Source: an uncultured Eubacteriales bacterium (GTDB taxonomy: Bacteria > Bacillota > Clostridia > Christensenellales > QALW01). Taken from it: a DNA stretch of 7,804 bases. The stretch spans positions 1 through 7,804 of the forward strand of contig URYI01000096.1 in the NCBI GenBank assembly GCA_900552055.1, in the 5' to 3' direction. The notes beneath the pieces are model-generated. The model searched no databases and was not told the DNA's origin. It worked only from the letters and a program-made list of their open reading frames with translations. Below are positions 1-6,703 of the stretch, piece after piece. The translations under genes were made by a program, and so were the position numbers. Every line of letters starts with the position of its first letter. Position 1 is the stretch's first letter.

Positions 1-140
1 GGCCGGCCGCGGATTTTTTAATATATAAACAGTTTTATAAGCATTTAATATAATGAATTAATTCTTCTATAATATCCCTAAATATAACTTTACTTATATT
101 TTCATTCAGCATAGTCGGCACAGCAAACTGTATACCAAAA
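1..140. other. AT-rich non-coding segment, possible 3' arm of an upstream terminator at the edge
   Basis: The first 12 bases are purely G and C (GGCCGGCCGCGG) and are followed by ATTTTTTAATATA. This looks like the second half of a GC-rich terminator stem plus its T-run, whose first half would lie left of the window. The rest is AT-rich with frequent stops in all frames, and I see no gene in it. Confidence 0.25.
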
Positions 141-144
141 ACTC

Positions 145-178
145 TTGACTTTTGTTTTAAAATAATATATCCTATATT
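145..178 (+). promoter_or_regulatory. Candidate sigma-A promoter of the leuS T-box transcript
   Basis: TTGACT at 145-150 matches the -35 consensus at five of six positions. A 17-nt spacer then gives TATCCT at 168-173, a four-of-six -10 match. A better -10 by sequence, TATATT at 173-178, lies 22 nt from this -35, or 15 nt from a weak TTGTTT at 152-157. The exact boxes are therefore uncertain. The position fits, because transcription would begin around 180-186, shortly before the first base-paired part of the T-box leader. The surrounding 140 bases are strongly AT-rich. Confidence 0.5.
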
Positions 179-408
179 CTAATAATAGGCTTATAGGCAA
201 ATGCTAAAGCCATAAAATGGAGCCATGAAGGGGCCTGGCGCCAAATTGCCTTTTAAGAGAGCTGTCGGTAAGGTGCGAGACAGCAAAGGCAATGGTTTAG
301 CCTTCTCTCCCCTGAGCTCAGCGTCTGAACGCTTTTGTTATTAGGATGCTGCGATTAACCCGCGTTAAGGGATAAAAGCGGCCGCAGATATTTATAAATT
401 GCGGCAAG

Positions 409-438
409 CAGAGTGGTACCGCGGACATTCCGTCTCTG
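409..438 (+). promoter_or_regulatory. T-box antiterminator helix
   Basis: CAGAG 409-413 pairs with CTCTG 434-438 (helix A1). The conserved seven-base bulge TGGTACC follows at 414-420. CGGA 422-425 then pairs with TCCG 429-432 around a CAT loop (helix A2). This is the standard T-box antiterminator architecture. Its 3' strand uses bases 429-438, which also belong to the terminator stem, so the two folds exclude each other. Confidence 0.85.
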
Positions 439-462
439 AACGGAATGTCTTATTATATTTTT
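424..462 (+). terminator. T-box intrinsic terminator (attenuator) upstream of leuS
   Basis: A perfect 10-bp stem is formed by 424-433 (GACATTCCGT) and 440-449 (ACGGAATGTC) with a six-base loop CTCTGA. It is followed by the U-rich tail TTATTATATTTTT. It overlaps the antiterminator and sits directly before the leuS ribosome binding site, the arrangement of a transcription-attenuation T-box. Confidence 0.88.
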
Positions 463-476
463 GGGAGGTTTTTAGT

Positions 477-2894
477 ATGGCTGCTGATAATTACAATCAT
501 CTGGAAATAGAAAAGAAATGGCAGCAGCGCTGGGAGGAGCAGGAGGCTTTTAAGGCGCTGGATGATTATACTCTGCCTAAATATTACGCGCTGATAGAGT
601 TTCCCTATCCGTCGGGCGCGGGTCTGCATGTCGGGCACCCGCTTTCCAATACCGCGCTGGATATAATAGCGCGTAAGCGGCGTATGGAGGGCTATAACGT
701 CCTGTATCCGATAGGCTGGGACGCTTTCGGGCTGCCTACTGAAAATTATGCCATGAAAACGGGAGTGCATCCGAGTATTGTCACTAAAAACAATATAGAC
801 AGGTTCCGTTCCCAGCTTAAGAGCATGGGCTTTTCCTTTGACTACAGCAGGGAGGTCAATACTACCGACCCGTCATATTACAAATGGACGCAATGGATTT
901 TTATACAGCTTTTTAAGGCCGGACTGGCCTACAAGGCGGAAATTCCAATCAACTGGTGTACAAGCTGTAAGGTGGGACTGGCTAACGAAGAAGTGGTGGA
1001 CGGAGTGTGCGAGCGCTGCGGCGGTGAAGTGGTGCGCCGGGTTAAGAGCCAATGGATGCTCAGGATTACCGATTATGCCCAGAAGCTGCTGGACGGCTTG
1101 GATACCGTTGATTTTATAGATAAGGTTAAGGCGCAGCAGCGCAACTGGATTGGCCGCAGCGAGGGCGCAGAGGTACAGTTTTATATTCCTGCTGCCAATA
1201 AGCCTGTAACTGTATATACTACTCGTCCGGATACTCTTTTCGGCGCGACATATATGGTTATTTCGCCTGAGCATCCGCTGATAGACGAATTAAAGGACAA
1301 AATAGAGAATATAAGCGATGTACTCGCTTACAGGGAAGCCGCCGCACGAAAGAGCGATTTTGAGCGTACCGAAACGGCCAAGGAAAAAACAGGTCAGCCC
1401 CTTAAAGGCATATATGCGGTTAATCCGGTTAATAATGAGCATATACCCGTCTGGGTGTCCGATTATGTGCTTATGACTTACGGTACTGGGGCAATCATGG
1501 CTGTTCCTGCCCATGATACAAGAGACTGGGAGTTTGCCCAAAAATTCGGCCTGCCTATAGTGGAAGTAGTCAAAGGCGGGGATGTAAATAAAGAAGCGTA
1601 TACAGATATAGCCGATGGTGTAATGGTTAATTCGGGCTTTTTAAATGGAATGAGCGTGGCCCAGGCCAAAGAAGCTATTATTAAGGATTTAGAGCAAAAG
1701 GGTATAGCCCACCGCAAAGTTAATTATAAATTGCGCGACTGGGTTTTTTCCCGTCAGCGCTACTGGGGAGAGCCCATACCTTTAGTTTATTGCGAAAAAT
1801 GCGGCTGGACGCCCATACCTGAGAGCGAACTGCCCCTTACTTTACCTGAACTAGAAAAATTTGAACCGTCAGGCACGGGTGAATCCCCGCTGGTCCGCGC
1901 TACCGACTGGGTGAATACTACCTGCCCGCACTGCGGCGGCCCGGCTAAGCGTGAGACGGACACCATGCCTCAGTGGGCAGGCTCATCCTGGTATTTCCTG
2001 CGTTATACCGATCCGCATAACGATAAAGCGCTGGCCAGCCCCGAGGCATTAAAATACTGGCTGCCGGTAGATTGGTATAACGGAGGTATGGAGCATACAA
2101 CTCTGCACCTGCTTTATTCCCGTTTCTGGTATCGTTTCTTATACGATATCGGCGTAGTTCCCACGCCTGAACCCTATAAAAAACGCACCAGCCACGGAAT
2201 GATTTTAGGTGAAAACGGAGAAAAGATGAGCAAGAGCCGGGGCAATGTGGTAAATCCGGACGATATAATAAAAGAAATGGGTGCTGACGCGCTAAGGCTG
2301 TATGAGATGTTTATGGGCGCTTTTGATCAAACCAAGCCTTGGTCCACTCAGGGCGCTAGAGGCGCCCGGCGTTTCCTGGAGAGAGTATGGCGGCTTCAGG
2401 GAATGATAGAAGGGAATGGATTGCGGCCTGAAACAGAAGCGGCTGTGCATTCTATGATTAAAAAGGTTTCTGAGGATTATGAGCGTATGAAATATAATAC
2501 GGCCATAGCCTGCATGATGAGCTTTGTTAATCAGCTTTATCAATTAGAAAGCGTTACCCGCGAGGAGCTTAGGCTGCTTATTATCCTGCTTAATCCTGTT
2601 GCCCCGCATATTACCGAGGAAATCTGGGAAAGGGCGGAATTGGGCAAAGAGCCCGTATATAAGCAGAAGTGGCCGCAGTATGACCCTGATCTCATAAAGC
2701 AGGATACTGTAGAATATGCCGTTCAGGTGAGCGGACGCATACGCGCCAGGATCCAGGCTCCGGCCGAGGCGGATGAAGAGGAAATAAAAGAGGCGGCAAT
2801 GAGCTGCGCGGAGGTCGAGCCCTGGCTGAAAGGCAAGACTGTTAAAAAGGTAATAGTGGTTAAGGGCAAATTGGTAAATATAGTCGCTGTATAA
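477..2894 (+). CDS. leuS: Leucyl-tRNA synthetase (class Ia)
   Basis: This cytoplasmic enzyme joins leucine to tRNA-Leu using ATP. The 805-residue product matches the usual Bacillus-type LeuRS length. The catalytic Rossmann fold carries HVGH at 51-54 and KMSKS at 583-587. Two zinc-binding knuckle pairs are present: C161/C164 with C178/C181, and C439/C442 with C483/C486. The CP1 editing domain, which hydrolyses mischarged tRNA, shows the threonine-rich TTRPDT (248-253) and the HDTRD motif, with D347 and D350 matching the editing aspartates. The tail has the usual anticodon-binding helical region and a small C-terminal domain. The start at 477 is preceded by GGGAGG (463-468) with eight bases spacing; an in-frame ATG at 399 lies inside the T-box and is rejected. 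The gene stands alone, and control is by the upstream T-box. Identification is secure. Confidence 0.98.
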   Translation: MAADNYNHLEIEKKWQQRWEEQEAFKALDDYTLPKYYALIEFPYPSGAGLHVGHPLSNTALDIIARKRRMEGYNVLYPIGWDAFGLPTENYAMKTGVHPSIVTKNNIDRFRSQLKSMGFSFDYSREVNTTDPSYYKWTQWIFIQLFKAGLAYKAEIPINWCTSCKVGLANEEVVDGVCERCGGEVVRRVKSQWMLRITDYAQKLLDGLDTVDFIDKVKAQQRNWIGRSEGAEVQFYIPAANKPVTVYTTRPDTLFGATYMVISPEHPLIDELKDKIENISDVLAYREAAARKSDFERTETAKEKTGQPLKGIYAVNPVNNEHIPVWVSDYVLMTYGTGAIMAVPAHDTRDWEFAQKFGLPIVEVVKGGDVNKEAYTDIADGVMVNSGFLNGMSVAQAKEAIIKDLEQKGIAHRKVNYKLRDWVFSRQRYWGEPIPLVYCEKCGWTPIPESELPLTLPELEKFEPSGTGESPLVRATDWVNTTCPHCGGPAKRETDTMPQWAGSSWYFLRYTDPHNDKALASPEALKYWLPVDWYNGGMEHTTLHLLYSRFWYRFLYDIGVVPTPEPYKKRTSHGMILGENGEKMSKSRGNVVNPDDIIKEMGADALRLYEMFMGAFDQTKPWSTQGARGARRFLERVWRLQGMIEGNGLRPETEAAVHSMIKKVSEDYERMKYNTAIACMMSFVNQLYQLESVTREELRLLIILLNPVAPHITEEIWERAELGKEPVYKQKWPQYDPDLIKQDTVEYAVQVSGRIRARIQAPAEADEEEIKEAAMSCAEVEPWLKGKTVKKVIVVKGKLVNIVAV

Positions 2895-2960
2895 TTGCTT
2901 AAAATACATGGCCGTTAAAGGAAAAAACAGCATTCAGGGAGAAGAAAGATGCTGAAGGGG

Positions 2961-3014
2961 GGGGCGGCGCGGATTTTGGCGCCCTGCGGGCGCCAATATG
3001 GCGCGCGCCGCCCC
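2961..3014. repeat. GC-rich composite inverted repeat (two nested stems)
   Basis: Bases 2961-2971 (GGGGCGGCGCG) pair perfectly with 3004-3014 (CGCGCCGCCCC), 11 bp. Nested inside, 2976-2984 (TTGGCGCCC) pairs perfectly with 2988-2996 (GGGCGCCAA) around a TGC loop, 9 bp. It lies 66 bases after the leuS stop and is far more GC-rich than its surroundings. A run of eight G residues (2957-2964) overlaps its left edge. No U-run follows, so it is not a classical intrinsic terminator. It could be a small dispersed repeat of REP or MITE type, or an mRNA 3'-end stabilising structure. Whether it recurs in the genome cannot be seen from one copy. Confidence 0.6.
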
Positions 3015-3030
3015 ATTGCACAAACTAAGT

Positions 3031-3090
3031 TCCCCTGGCATTAAATTAAGCCGACTGCGCGGAATTAATTGCCGGGATATTTTATTATAC
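3031..3090 (+). terminator. Possible intrinsic terminator downstream of leuS
   Basis: TCCC 3031-3034 pairs with GGGA 3074-3077. GGCA 3037-3040 pairs with TGCC 3070-3073, and AATT 3044-3047 pairs with AATT 3063-3066, with T3042-A3068 also paired. There is one two-base bulge, two mismatches and a 15-base loop. A U-rich stretch TATTTTATTATA follows. The stem is imperfect, but it is the best-placed hairpin plus U-tract after leuS. Confidence 0.35.
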
Positions 3091-3113
3091 AGCCAATTAG
3101 CATATACTAACTC

Positions 3114-3133
3114 GCGCTGCAAGGCAGCAGCGC
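3114..3133. other. Short GC-rich hairpin of unknown role
   Basis: GCGCTGC (3114-3120) and GCAGCGC (3127-3133) form a perfect 7-bp stem with loop AAGGCA. On the + strand it is followed by an A-rich run, not T, and on the - strand no T-run follows either. A terminator is therefore not supported in either direction. Confidence 0.4.
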
Positions 3134-3236
3134 CGATAAAAAACAGGCCGATGTGTTTACTAATACTAATTTTTTAAAAGCAAATCACTAAACAAAAATT
3201 TTTATTTTCAGCTCTTATTGAATTTGTATATGCCGT

Positions 3237-3270
3237 AAAATGCCGAAACACAGGCCATTTTCCCTTTTTC
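3237..3270 (+). terminator. Weak terminator-like hairpin
   Basis: AAAATG (3237-3242) plus CC pairs with GG plus CATTTT (3256-3261), with a single bulged C. The sequence TCCCTTTTTC follows. The stem is AU-rich and marginal. Together with the hairpin at 3299-3316 it could insulate the pot operon promoter from upstream transcription. No gene lies between leuS and here that would need it. Confidence 0.25.
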
Positions 3271-3298
3271 AATCCTGAACCGGCGGATAAAAGGCGGC

Positions 3299-3316
3299 AA
3301 TCCAGAGGATTTTTTC
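3299..3316 (+). terminator. Short hairpin with T-run upstream of the pot operon promoter
   Basis: AATCC (3299-3303) pairs with GGATT (3307-3311) around an AGA loop, followed directly by TTTT. Five base pairs is short for an efficient terminator. It sits about 24 bases before the -35 box of the next promoter, a sensible place to stop read-through from leuS. Confidence 0.3.
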
Positions 3317-3339
3317 AATAAAAACCATGCAATTTTTAA

Positions 3340-3368
3340 TTGACACGCAGGTGCGGCATAAATATAAT
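3340..3368 (+). promoter_or_regulatory. Consensus sigma-A promoter of the regulator-potABCD operon
   Basis: TTGACA at 3340-3345 and TATAAT at 3363-3368 match both consensus hexamers perfectly, with the ideal 17-bp spacer. Transcription should start near 3375, giving a leader of about 65 bases before the regulator start codon. No other promoter of this quality is visible before the pot genes. Such a strong promoter fits control by a repressor. Confidence 0.88.
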
Positions 3369-3382
3369 GTTACAGGGTTGCT

Positions 3383-3414
3383 GGTTTAGCAATTATAAAC
3401 CTAAAGTTTATAAT
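3383..3414. promoter_or_regulatory. Predicted operator: palindrome with extra half-site
   Basis: ATTATAAAC (3392-3400) and GTTTATAAT (3406-3414) form a perfect inverted repeat with 9-bp arms and a 5-bp spacer CTAAA. A further half-site GGTTTA (3383-3388) repeats the right-hand motif AGTTTA (3405-3410) 22 bp upstream, close to two helical turns, and is inverted relative to TAAACC (3396-3401). The site begins about 15 bases after the -10 box. A bound regulator would block transcription initiation or elongation. HTH-cupin proteins of this kind bind palindromes as dimers, so self-regulation is inferred. It could instead be an AU-rich mRNA hairpin. Confidence 0.5.
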
Positions 3415-3439
3415 AATGAGATTCGAGGAGAGCGCTGTT

Positions 3440-3973
3440 ATGCAGATAGGAGAAAAAATAAAACAGCTCAGACTGCAGCACAGGCTTACACAGGAGGAAC
3501 TGGCCAACAGGTGCGAGCTGTCTAAAGGTTTTATATCCCAGCTTGAAAGAGATTTAACCTCCCCAAGTATTGCCACCCTTATGGATATACTGGAATGCCT
3601 GGGGACTAACCTCAAGGATTTTTTCAGCGAGAGCGCTGAGGAAAAGCTGGTTTTCGGACCGCAGGACTATCCGGTAAAGGAGGATGACAGCGGTTCTATT
3701 ACCTGGCTGGTGCCCTCGGCTCAAAAGAACAGCATGGAGCCTATTTTGGTGACAATAAATCCCGGAGCCAGCCTGGAGGAGGACGACCCTCACGAGGGAG
3801 AGGAGTTTGGTTATGTGCTTTCGGGGAAGATAGTGCTGCATCTGGGCAATTCTCAGAAAAAGTGCCGCAAGGGGGACAGTTTCTATTTCAAGCCCACTAT
3901 GCCGCATTATATTGAAAATCCGGGTAAGACTCCGGCATTGCTGCTTTGGGTGTCTACGCCGCCTAGCTTTTAA
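3440..3973 (+). CDS. HTH-cupin transcriptional regulator (PuuR-like) of the pot operon
   Basis: The 177-residue protein has an N-terminal XRE/Cro-type helix-turn-helix (about 7-62, with TQEELANRCELSKGFISQLE) and a C-terminal cupin_2 domain (about 100-174). The first cupin motif reads H118-E-G-E-E-F-G-Y-V-L-S-G and the second includes H156. Only one histidine remains in motif 1, where metal-binding cupins have HxH, so a small-molecule sensor is more likely than an enzyme. This architecture is that of PuuR and related polyamine-linked regulators. The start at 3440 follows GAGGAGAG (3425-3432) by seven bases; an in-frame ATG at 3416 has no ribosome binding site and touches the palindrome. It is the first gene of the operon, 20 nt before potA. 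Regulation of polyamine uptake is inferred from linkage and domain type; repressor or activator cannot be decided. Confidence 0.9.
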   Translation: MQIGEKIKQLRLQHRLTQEELANRCELSKGFISQLERDLTSPSIATLMDILECLGTNLKDFFSESAEEKLVFGPQDYPVKEDDSGSITWLVPSAQKNSMEPILVTINPGASLEEDDPHEGEEFGYVLSGKIVLHLGNSQKKCRKGDSFYFKPTMPHYIENPGKTPALLLWVSTPPSF

Positions 3974-3993
3974 ATTTTTAGGAGATTGTGTAA

Positions 3994-5103
3994 ATGGAGC
4001 AGTTAAAGCTTATAGAGTTAAAAAATATATCCAAAGCTTTCGACGGGGATATGGTTTTGGAAAATTTAGACCTTTATATCCTCAAAAATGAGTTTATAAC
4101 TCTGCTCGGACCCAGCGGATGCGGCAAGACTACGACTCTGCGCATAATAGCCGGATTTGAACAGCCTACAGCCGGCAAGGTATATTTTAACGGTGCGGAT
4201 ATAACTGATCTTCCGCCTTATAAGCGGCATGTTAATACCGTTTTCCAGAAGTATGCTCTTTTTCCCAATATGAATGTCTATAATAATATTGCTTTCGGGC
4301 TGAAAATACAAAAACTGCCCGCTAAAGAGATAGAGCAGAGAGTCAATGAGGCGCTTGAGCTTATAGATTTGCCCAATTACGGACATAGGAAGATTGACAG
4401 CTTAAGCGGCGGCCAGCAGCAGAGAATAGCTATAGCGCGTGCGCTGGTAAACAGGCCCCAGGTATTGCTGCTTGACGAGCCTCTGGGTGCGCTGGATTTA
4501 AAAATGCGCAAGGAAATGCAGCTGGAGCTGAAAAAAATGCAGCAGCAGCTGGGTATTACCTTTATTTATGTTACGCATGACCAGGAAGAGGCCTTGACCA
4601 TGAGCGATACTATAGTTGTTATGGCCCAGGGAAAAATCCAGCAGATAGGCACTCCTGAAATGATTTATAACGAGCCCAAGAACGGCTTTGTTGCTGACTT
4701 TATAGGGGAGAGCAATATTATAGACGGCGTTATGCTGGAAGACTGCCGGGTATGTTTTAACGGCAGGGAGTTTGAATGCGTGGATAAAGGCTTTGGTAAA
4801 AATGAGCCTGTGGACGTAGTGGTGCGTCCTGAAGATATATATCTTATGGAGCCTGGAAAAGGCATGATATCGGGTAAAGTTATATCTACAATCTTTAAAG
4901 GCGTTCATTATGAAATGATGATACAATGCGGAGATTACGAATGGATGGTGCAGGACACCACCATGTATAAGCCCGGTTCGGAAGTAGGACTTTTTATCCG
5001 GCCTTATGATATCCACATAATGAAAAAATCAGACGTTCCTCTGTATTCGGACGAAATATATGAAGAGGAGTTCCCTGAAGAAGAGGAGGGCGAAGATGAA
5101 TAG
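3994..5103 (+). CDS. potA: Spermidine/putrescine ABC transporter ATP-binding protein
   Basis: PotA hydrolyses ATP on the cytoplasmic face to drive polyamine import through PotBC. The 369-residue product shows a complete ABC ATPase: Walker [10 protein letters not shown] (39-47), Q-loop Q85, signature LSGGQ (137-141), Walker B ending D161-E162, and switch histidine H195. A C-terminal TOBE_2-type domain follows (about 275-345), as in PotA/MalK-family subunits. The final 16 residues (354-369) are strongly acidic, 11 of 16 being Glu or Asp; this purine-rich stretch also carries the potB ribosome binding site. The start at 3994 has AGGAG (3980-3984) nine bases upstream. The gene overlaps potB by 8 nt. 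Spermidine/putrescine specificity rests on the adjacent PotD-like binding protein, since the ATPase alone could serve other substrates. Confidence 0.95.
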   Translation: MEQLKLIELKNISKAFDGDMVLENLDLYILKNEFITLLGPSGCGKTTTLRIIAGFEQPTAGKVYFNGADITDLPPYKRHVNTVFQKYALFPNMNVYNNIAFGLKIQKLPAKEIEQRVNEALELIDLPNYGHRKIDSLSGGQQQRIAIARALVNRPQVLLLDEPLGALDLKMRKEMQLELKKMQQQLGITFIYVTHDQEEALTMSDTIVVMAQGKIQQIGTPEMIYNEPKNGFVADFIGESNIIDGVMLEDCRVCFNGREFECVDKGFGKNEPVDVVVRPEDIYLMEPGKGMISGKVISTIFKGVHYEMMIQCGDYEWMVQDTTMYKPGSEVGLFIRPYDIHIMKKSDVPLYSDEIYEEEFPEEEEGEDE

Positions 5104-5920
5104 AAAGGCCTTTGCCTATCCTTATATAGTCTGGATGGGGATATTTATAATAGTGCCTATTGCTATGGTGGTGGTGTGCGCCTTTACAACTGATTTCAGC
5201 AGCGGTGATTTTACATTTACCTTGGCTAATTTTGACCGTCTGATTAATTCCGAGCTGAATTATGTGGAGGTATTTGTACGCTCTATCAAGCTTGCGCTTA
5301 TCTGCACGGTTATTTGCCTGGCTATAGGCTATCCGGTTAGCTATATAATTGCAGACAGGAAGATGAAACTGCCTTCTTTGCTGATTATTATGTTTATCAT
5401 GCCTATGTGGATGAACTTTCTGCTCAGGACCTATGCTATACGCCATATTTTAAACACCGTTCCTTTTCTTACGGGGTTAATGGCTACCGAGGGCGGCGTA
5501 GTGCTGGGCATGGTATATAATTACCTTCCCTTTATGATATTGCCCATATACAGTTCTCTTACTAAGCTGGATACCAGCCTGACTGAAGCGGCAAGCGATT
5601 TGGGCGCTTCTCCTGCCGGCGTTTTCAGGAGGGTTGTGCTGCCTTTGTCCGTGCCGGGCATAGTTTCGGGAATAACTATGGTGTTTATGCCTGCCATTTC
5701 CACTTTTGCCATTTCCTCAATGCTGGGGGGAGGCATGGTCAGGATGATAGGGGACAGAATAGAGTACCTGTTCCAGCGCGGAATATATAATTTCGGCTCG
5801 GCGATATCCTTTGTATTAATGATAATAATTTTGCTCTGTATGCTTATTATGAATTATTTTGATTCACCTAAGCGCAGCGGAGGAAAAAGCCAAAAGGGGG
5901 GTGCGCGGAATGCGGCATAA
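5096..5920 (+). CDS. potB: Spermidine/putrescine ABC transporter permease
   Basis: This 274-residue inner-membrane permease pairs with PotC to form the polyamine channel. About six hydrophobic segments can be placed, near 11-30, 65-86, 94-110, 133-155, 185-210 and 238-258. The conserved cytoplasmic EAA loop, which docks on PotA, is at 164-170 (EAASDLG) followed by the usual LP a little downstream. The start at 5096 is chosen because AGGAGG (5084-5089) lies six bases upstream and the product then begins MNRKAFAY, directly before the first membrane segment. An earlier in-frame ATG at 5060 would add 12 charged residues and lies within the acidic tail of potA. The gene overlaps potA by 8 nt and potC by 11 nt, which suggests translational coupling. 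Confidence 0.94.
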   Translation: MNRKAFAYPYIVWMGIFIIVPIAMVVVCAFTTDFSSGDFTFTLANFDRLINSELNYVEVFVRSIKLALICTVICLAIGYPVSYIIADRKMKLPSLLIIMFIMPMWMNFLLRTYAIRHILNTVPFLTGLMATEGGVVLGMVYNYLPFMILPIYSSLTKLDTSLTEAASDLGASPAGVFRRVVLPLSVPGIVSGITMVFMPAISTFAISSMLGGGMVRMIGDRIEYLFQRGIYNFGSAISFVLMIIILLCMLIMNYFDSPKRSGGKSQKGGARNAA

Positions 5921-6689
5921 AGTAAATAAATATACAAAGCTGCTGTACCTTTTTATCGTTCTGGCATTTATGTATCTGCCCATAATATTCCTGGCCATTG
6001 CCTCTTTTGATGAAAGCAAGCTGGGTACGGGCAAGGGTTTTACATTAAAATGGTACGCTGAGCTTTTCAGCCGCAGCGATGTTATGGATGCCCTGTGGGT
6101 TACGGTCAGCATAGCGGTATTTGCTACGGCTATATCCACGATAGTAGGTACAGCCGCCGCTATAGGCTTTTACAGCATGAAGAGGCGTACCAGCAGCGCA
6201 ATGACTGTTATAAATAATTTCCCTATGATGAACCCGGATATTGTAACGGGTATATCGTTAATGCTGTTATTTGCCTTTATGGGCATAAGGCGCGGGTATG
6301 TAACGCTGTTGCTGGCGCACCTTGTATTTTGCATTCCTTATGTGGTTCTGGCTGTGCTGCCCAAATTAAAGACCATGAACCCGCATCTTTACGAGGCGGC
6401 GCTGGATATGGGGGCTACTCCGTCCAAGGCGCTTTTAAAGGTAGTTATACCGCAAATCCGGCCCGGAATCATAACGGGCGCTCTTTTAGCCTTTACTATG
6501 TCGCTGGATGATTTTGCGGTAAGCTTTTTTACTGGGGGCACCTATAATACCCTGTCCACCTATATATACTCCTGCGTCAAAACGGGCATAGAGCCTTATT
6601 TGAACGCGCTGTCTGTTTTAATGTTTCTGGTTATATTGATCCTTATGATCTTTATAAATAAAAGAGCCGATTTAACCGAGCTGTATTAA
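5910..6689 (+). CDS. potC: Spermidine/putrescine ABC transporter permease
   Basis: This is the second membrane subunit of the polyamine importer, 259 residues, close to the usual PotC length. It has a basic N-terminus, a first membrane segment at about 11-32 and further hydrophobic spans through to the C-terminus. The EAA loop is at 162-168 (EAALDMG), followed by IPQIRPGI. The later sequence SLDDFAVSFFTGG is typical of PotC and related permeases. The start at 5910 follows the purine-rich AAGGGGGGTG ribosome binding site (about 5893-5902). It overlaps the end of potB by 11 nt. An upstream in-frame ATG at 5859 lies inside potB and has no reason to be preferred. potD follows after 14 nt. Confidence 0.94.
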   Translation: MRHKVNKYTKLLYLFIVLAFMYLPIIFLAIASFDESKLGTGKGFTLKWYAELFSRSDVMDALWVTVSIAVFATAISTIVGTAAAIGFYSMKRRTSSAMTVINNFPMMNPDIVTGISLMLLFAFMGIRRGYVTLLLAHLVFCIPYVVLAVLPKLKTMNPHLYEAALDMGATPSKALLKVVIPQIRPGIITGALLAFTMSLDDFAVSFFTGGTYNTLSTYIYSCVKTGIEPYLNALSVLMFLVILILMIFINKRADLTELY

Positions 6690-6703
6690 GAAAGGAGAAA
6701 GAA

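Larger units (their letters stand above)
180..462 (+). promoter_or_regulatory. T-box leader (tRNA-Leu-sensing riboswitch) of leuS
   Basis: The T-box core GAGTGGTACCGCGG is at 411-424. Upstream, Stem I can be drawn: GAGC 220-223 pairs with GCTC 316-319. An ATGA/TGA K-turn (225-228 and 313-315) comes next, then GGGG 230-233 with CCCC 309-312. ATTGCC 245-250 pairs with GGCAAT 288-293, the AG-rich bulge AAGAGA is at 255-260, and GCTGTC 261-266 pairs with GACAGC 279-284 around a distal loop containing AGGTGCGA. The best specifier codon is CTC (Leu) at 305-307, in a loop just 5' of CCCC; CTC at 307-309 is an alternative. Later hairpins include 355-368 (TTAAC/GTTAA) and Stem III at 381-405 (GCCGCA/TGCGGC). 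The bulge TGGT (414-417) is complementary to a tRNA ending ACCA, that is discriminator A73, as expected for tRNA-Leu. By the known T-box mechanism, uncharged tRNA promotes leuS read-through. Confidence 0.93.

Noticed and set aside
1..17. Similarity between the window's first bases and the GC-rich repeat at 2961 (shared GCGGATTTT)
   Set aside because: Only nine bases match exactly and the preceding eight agree at about half the positions, so this is not enough to call a second copy of the repeat.
399..476. N-terminal extension of leuS from an upstream in-frame ATG
   Set aside because: These 26 codons run through the T-box antiterminator and terminator. The ATG at 477 has a good ribosome binding site and gives the normal LeuRS N-terminus.
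2934..3122. Minus-strand open frame across the leuS-pot gap
   Set aside because: It is open mainly because of the stop-poor GC-rich inverted repeat. It has no visible ribosome binding site and no recognisable protein features.
3218..3241. Possible promoter TTGAAT...TAAAAT for a small RNA
   Set aside because: The spacer is only 12 bases, too short for a sigma-A promoter, and no -10 box occurs at normal spacing.
3416..3439. Earlier in-frame start of the HTH-cupin regulator
   Set aside because: No Shine-Dalgarno sequence precedes 3416, which abuts the AT-rich palindrome. The start at 3440 has GAGGAGAG at good spacing and gives the usual HTH N-terminus.
4498..5016. Long minus-strand open frames opposite potA and other genes
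   Set aside because: They lie opposite well-identified coding sequences, show no family motifs and have no ribosome binding sites, so they are shadows of the real genes.
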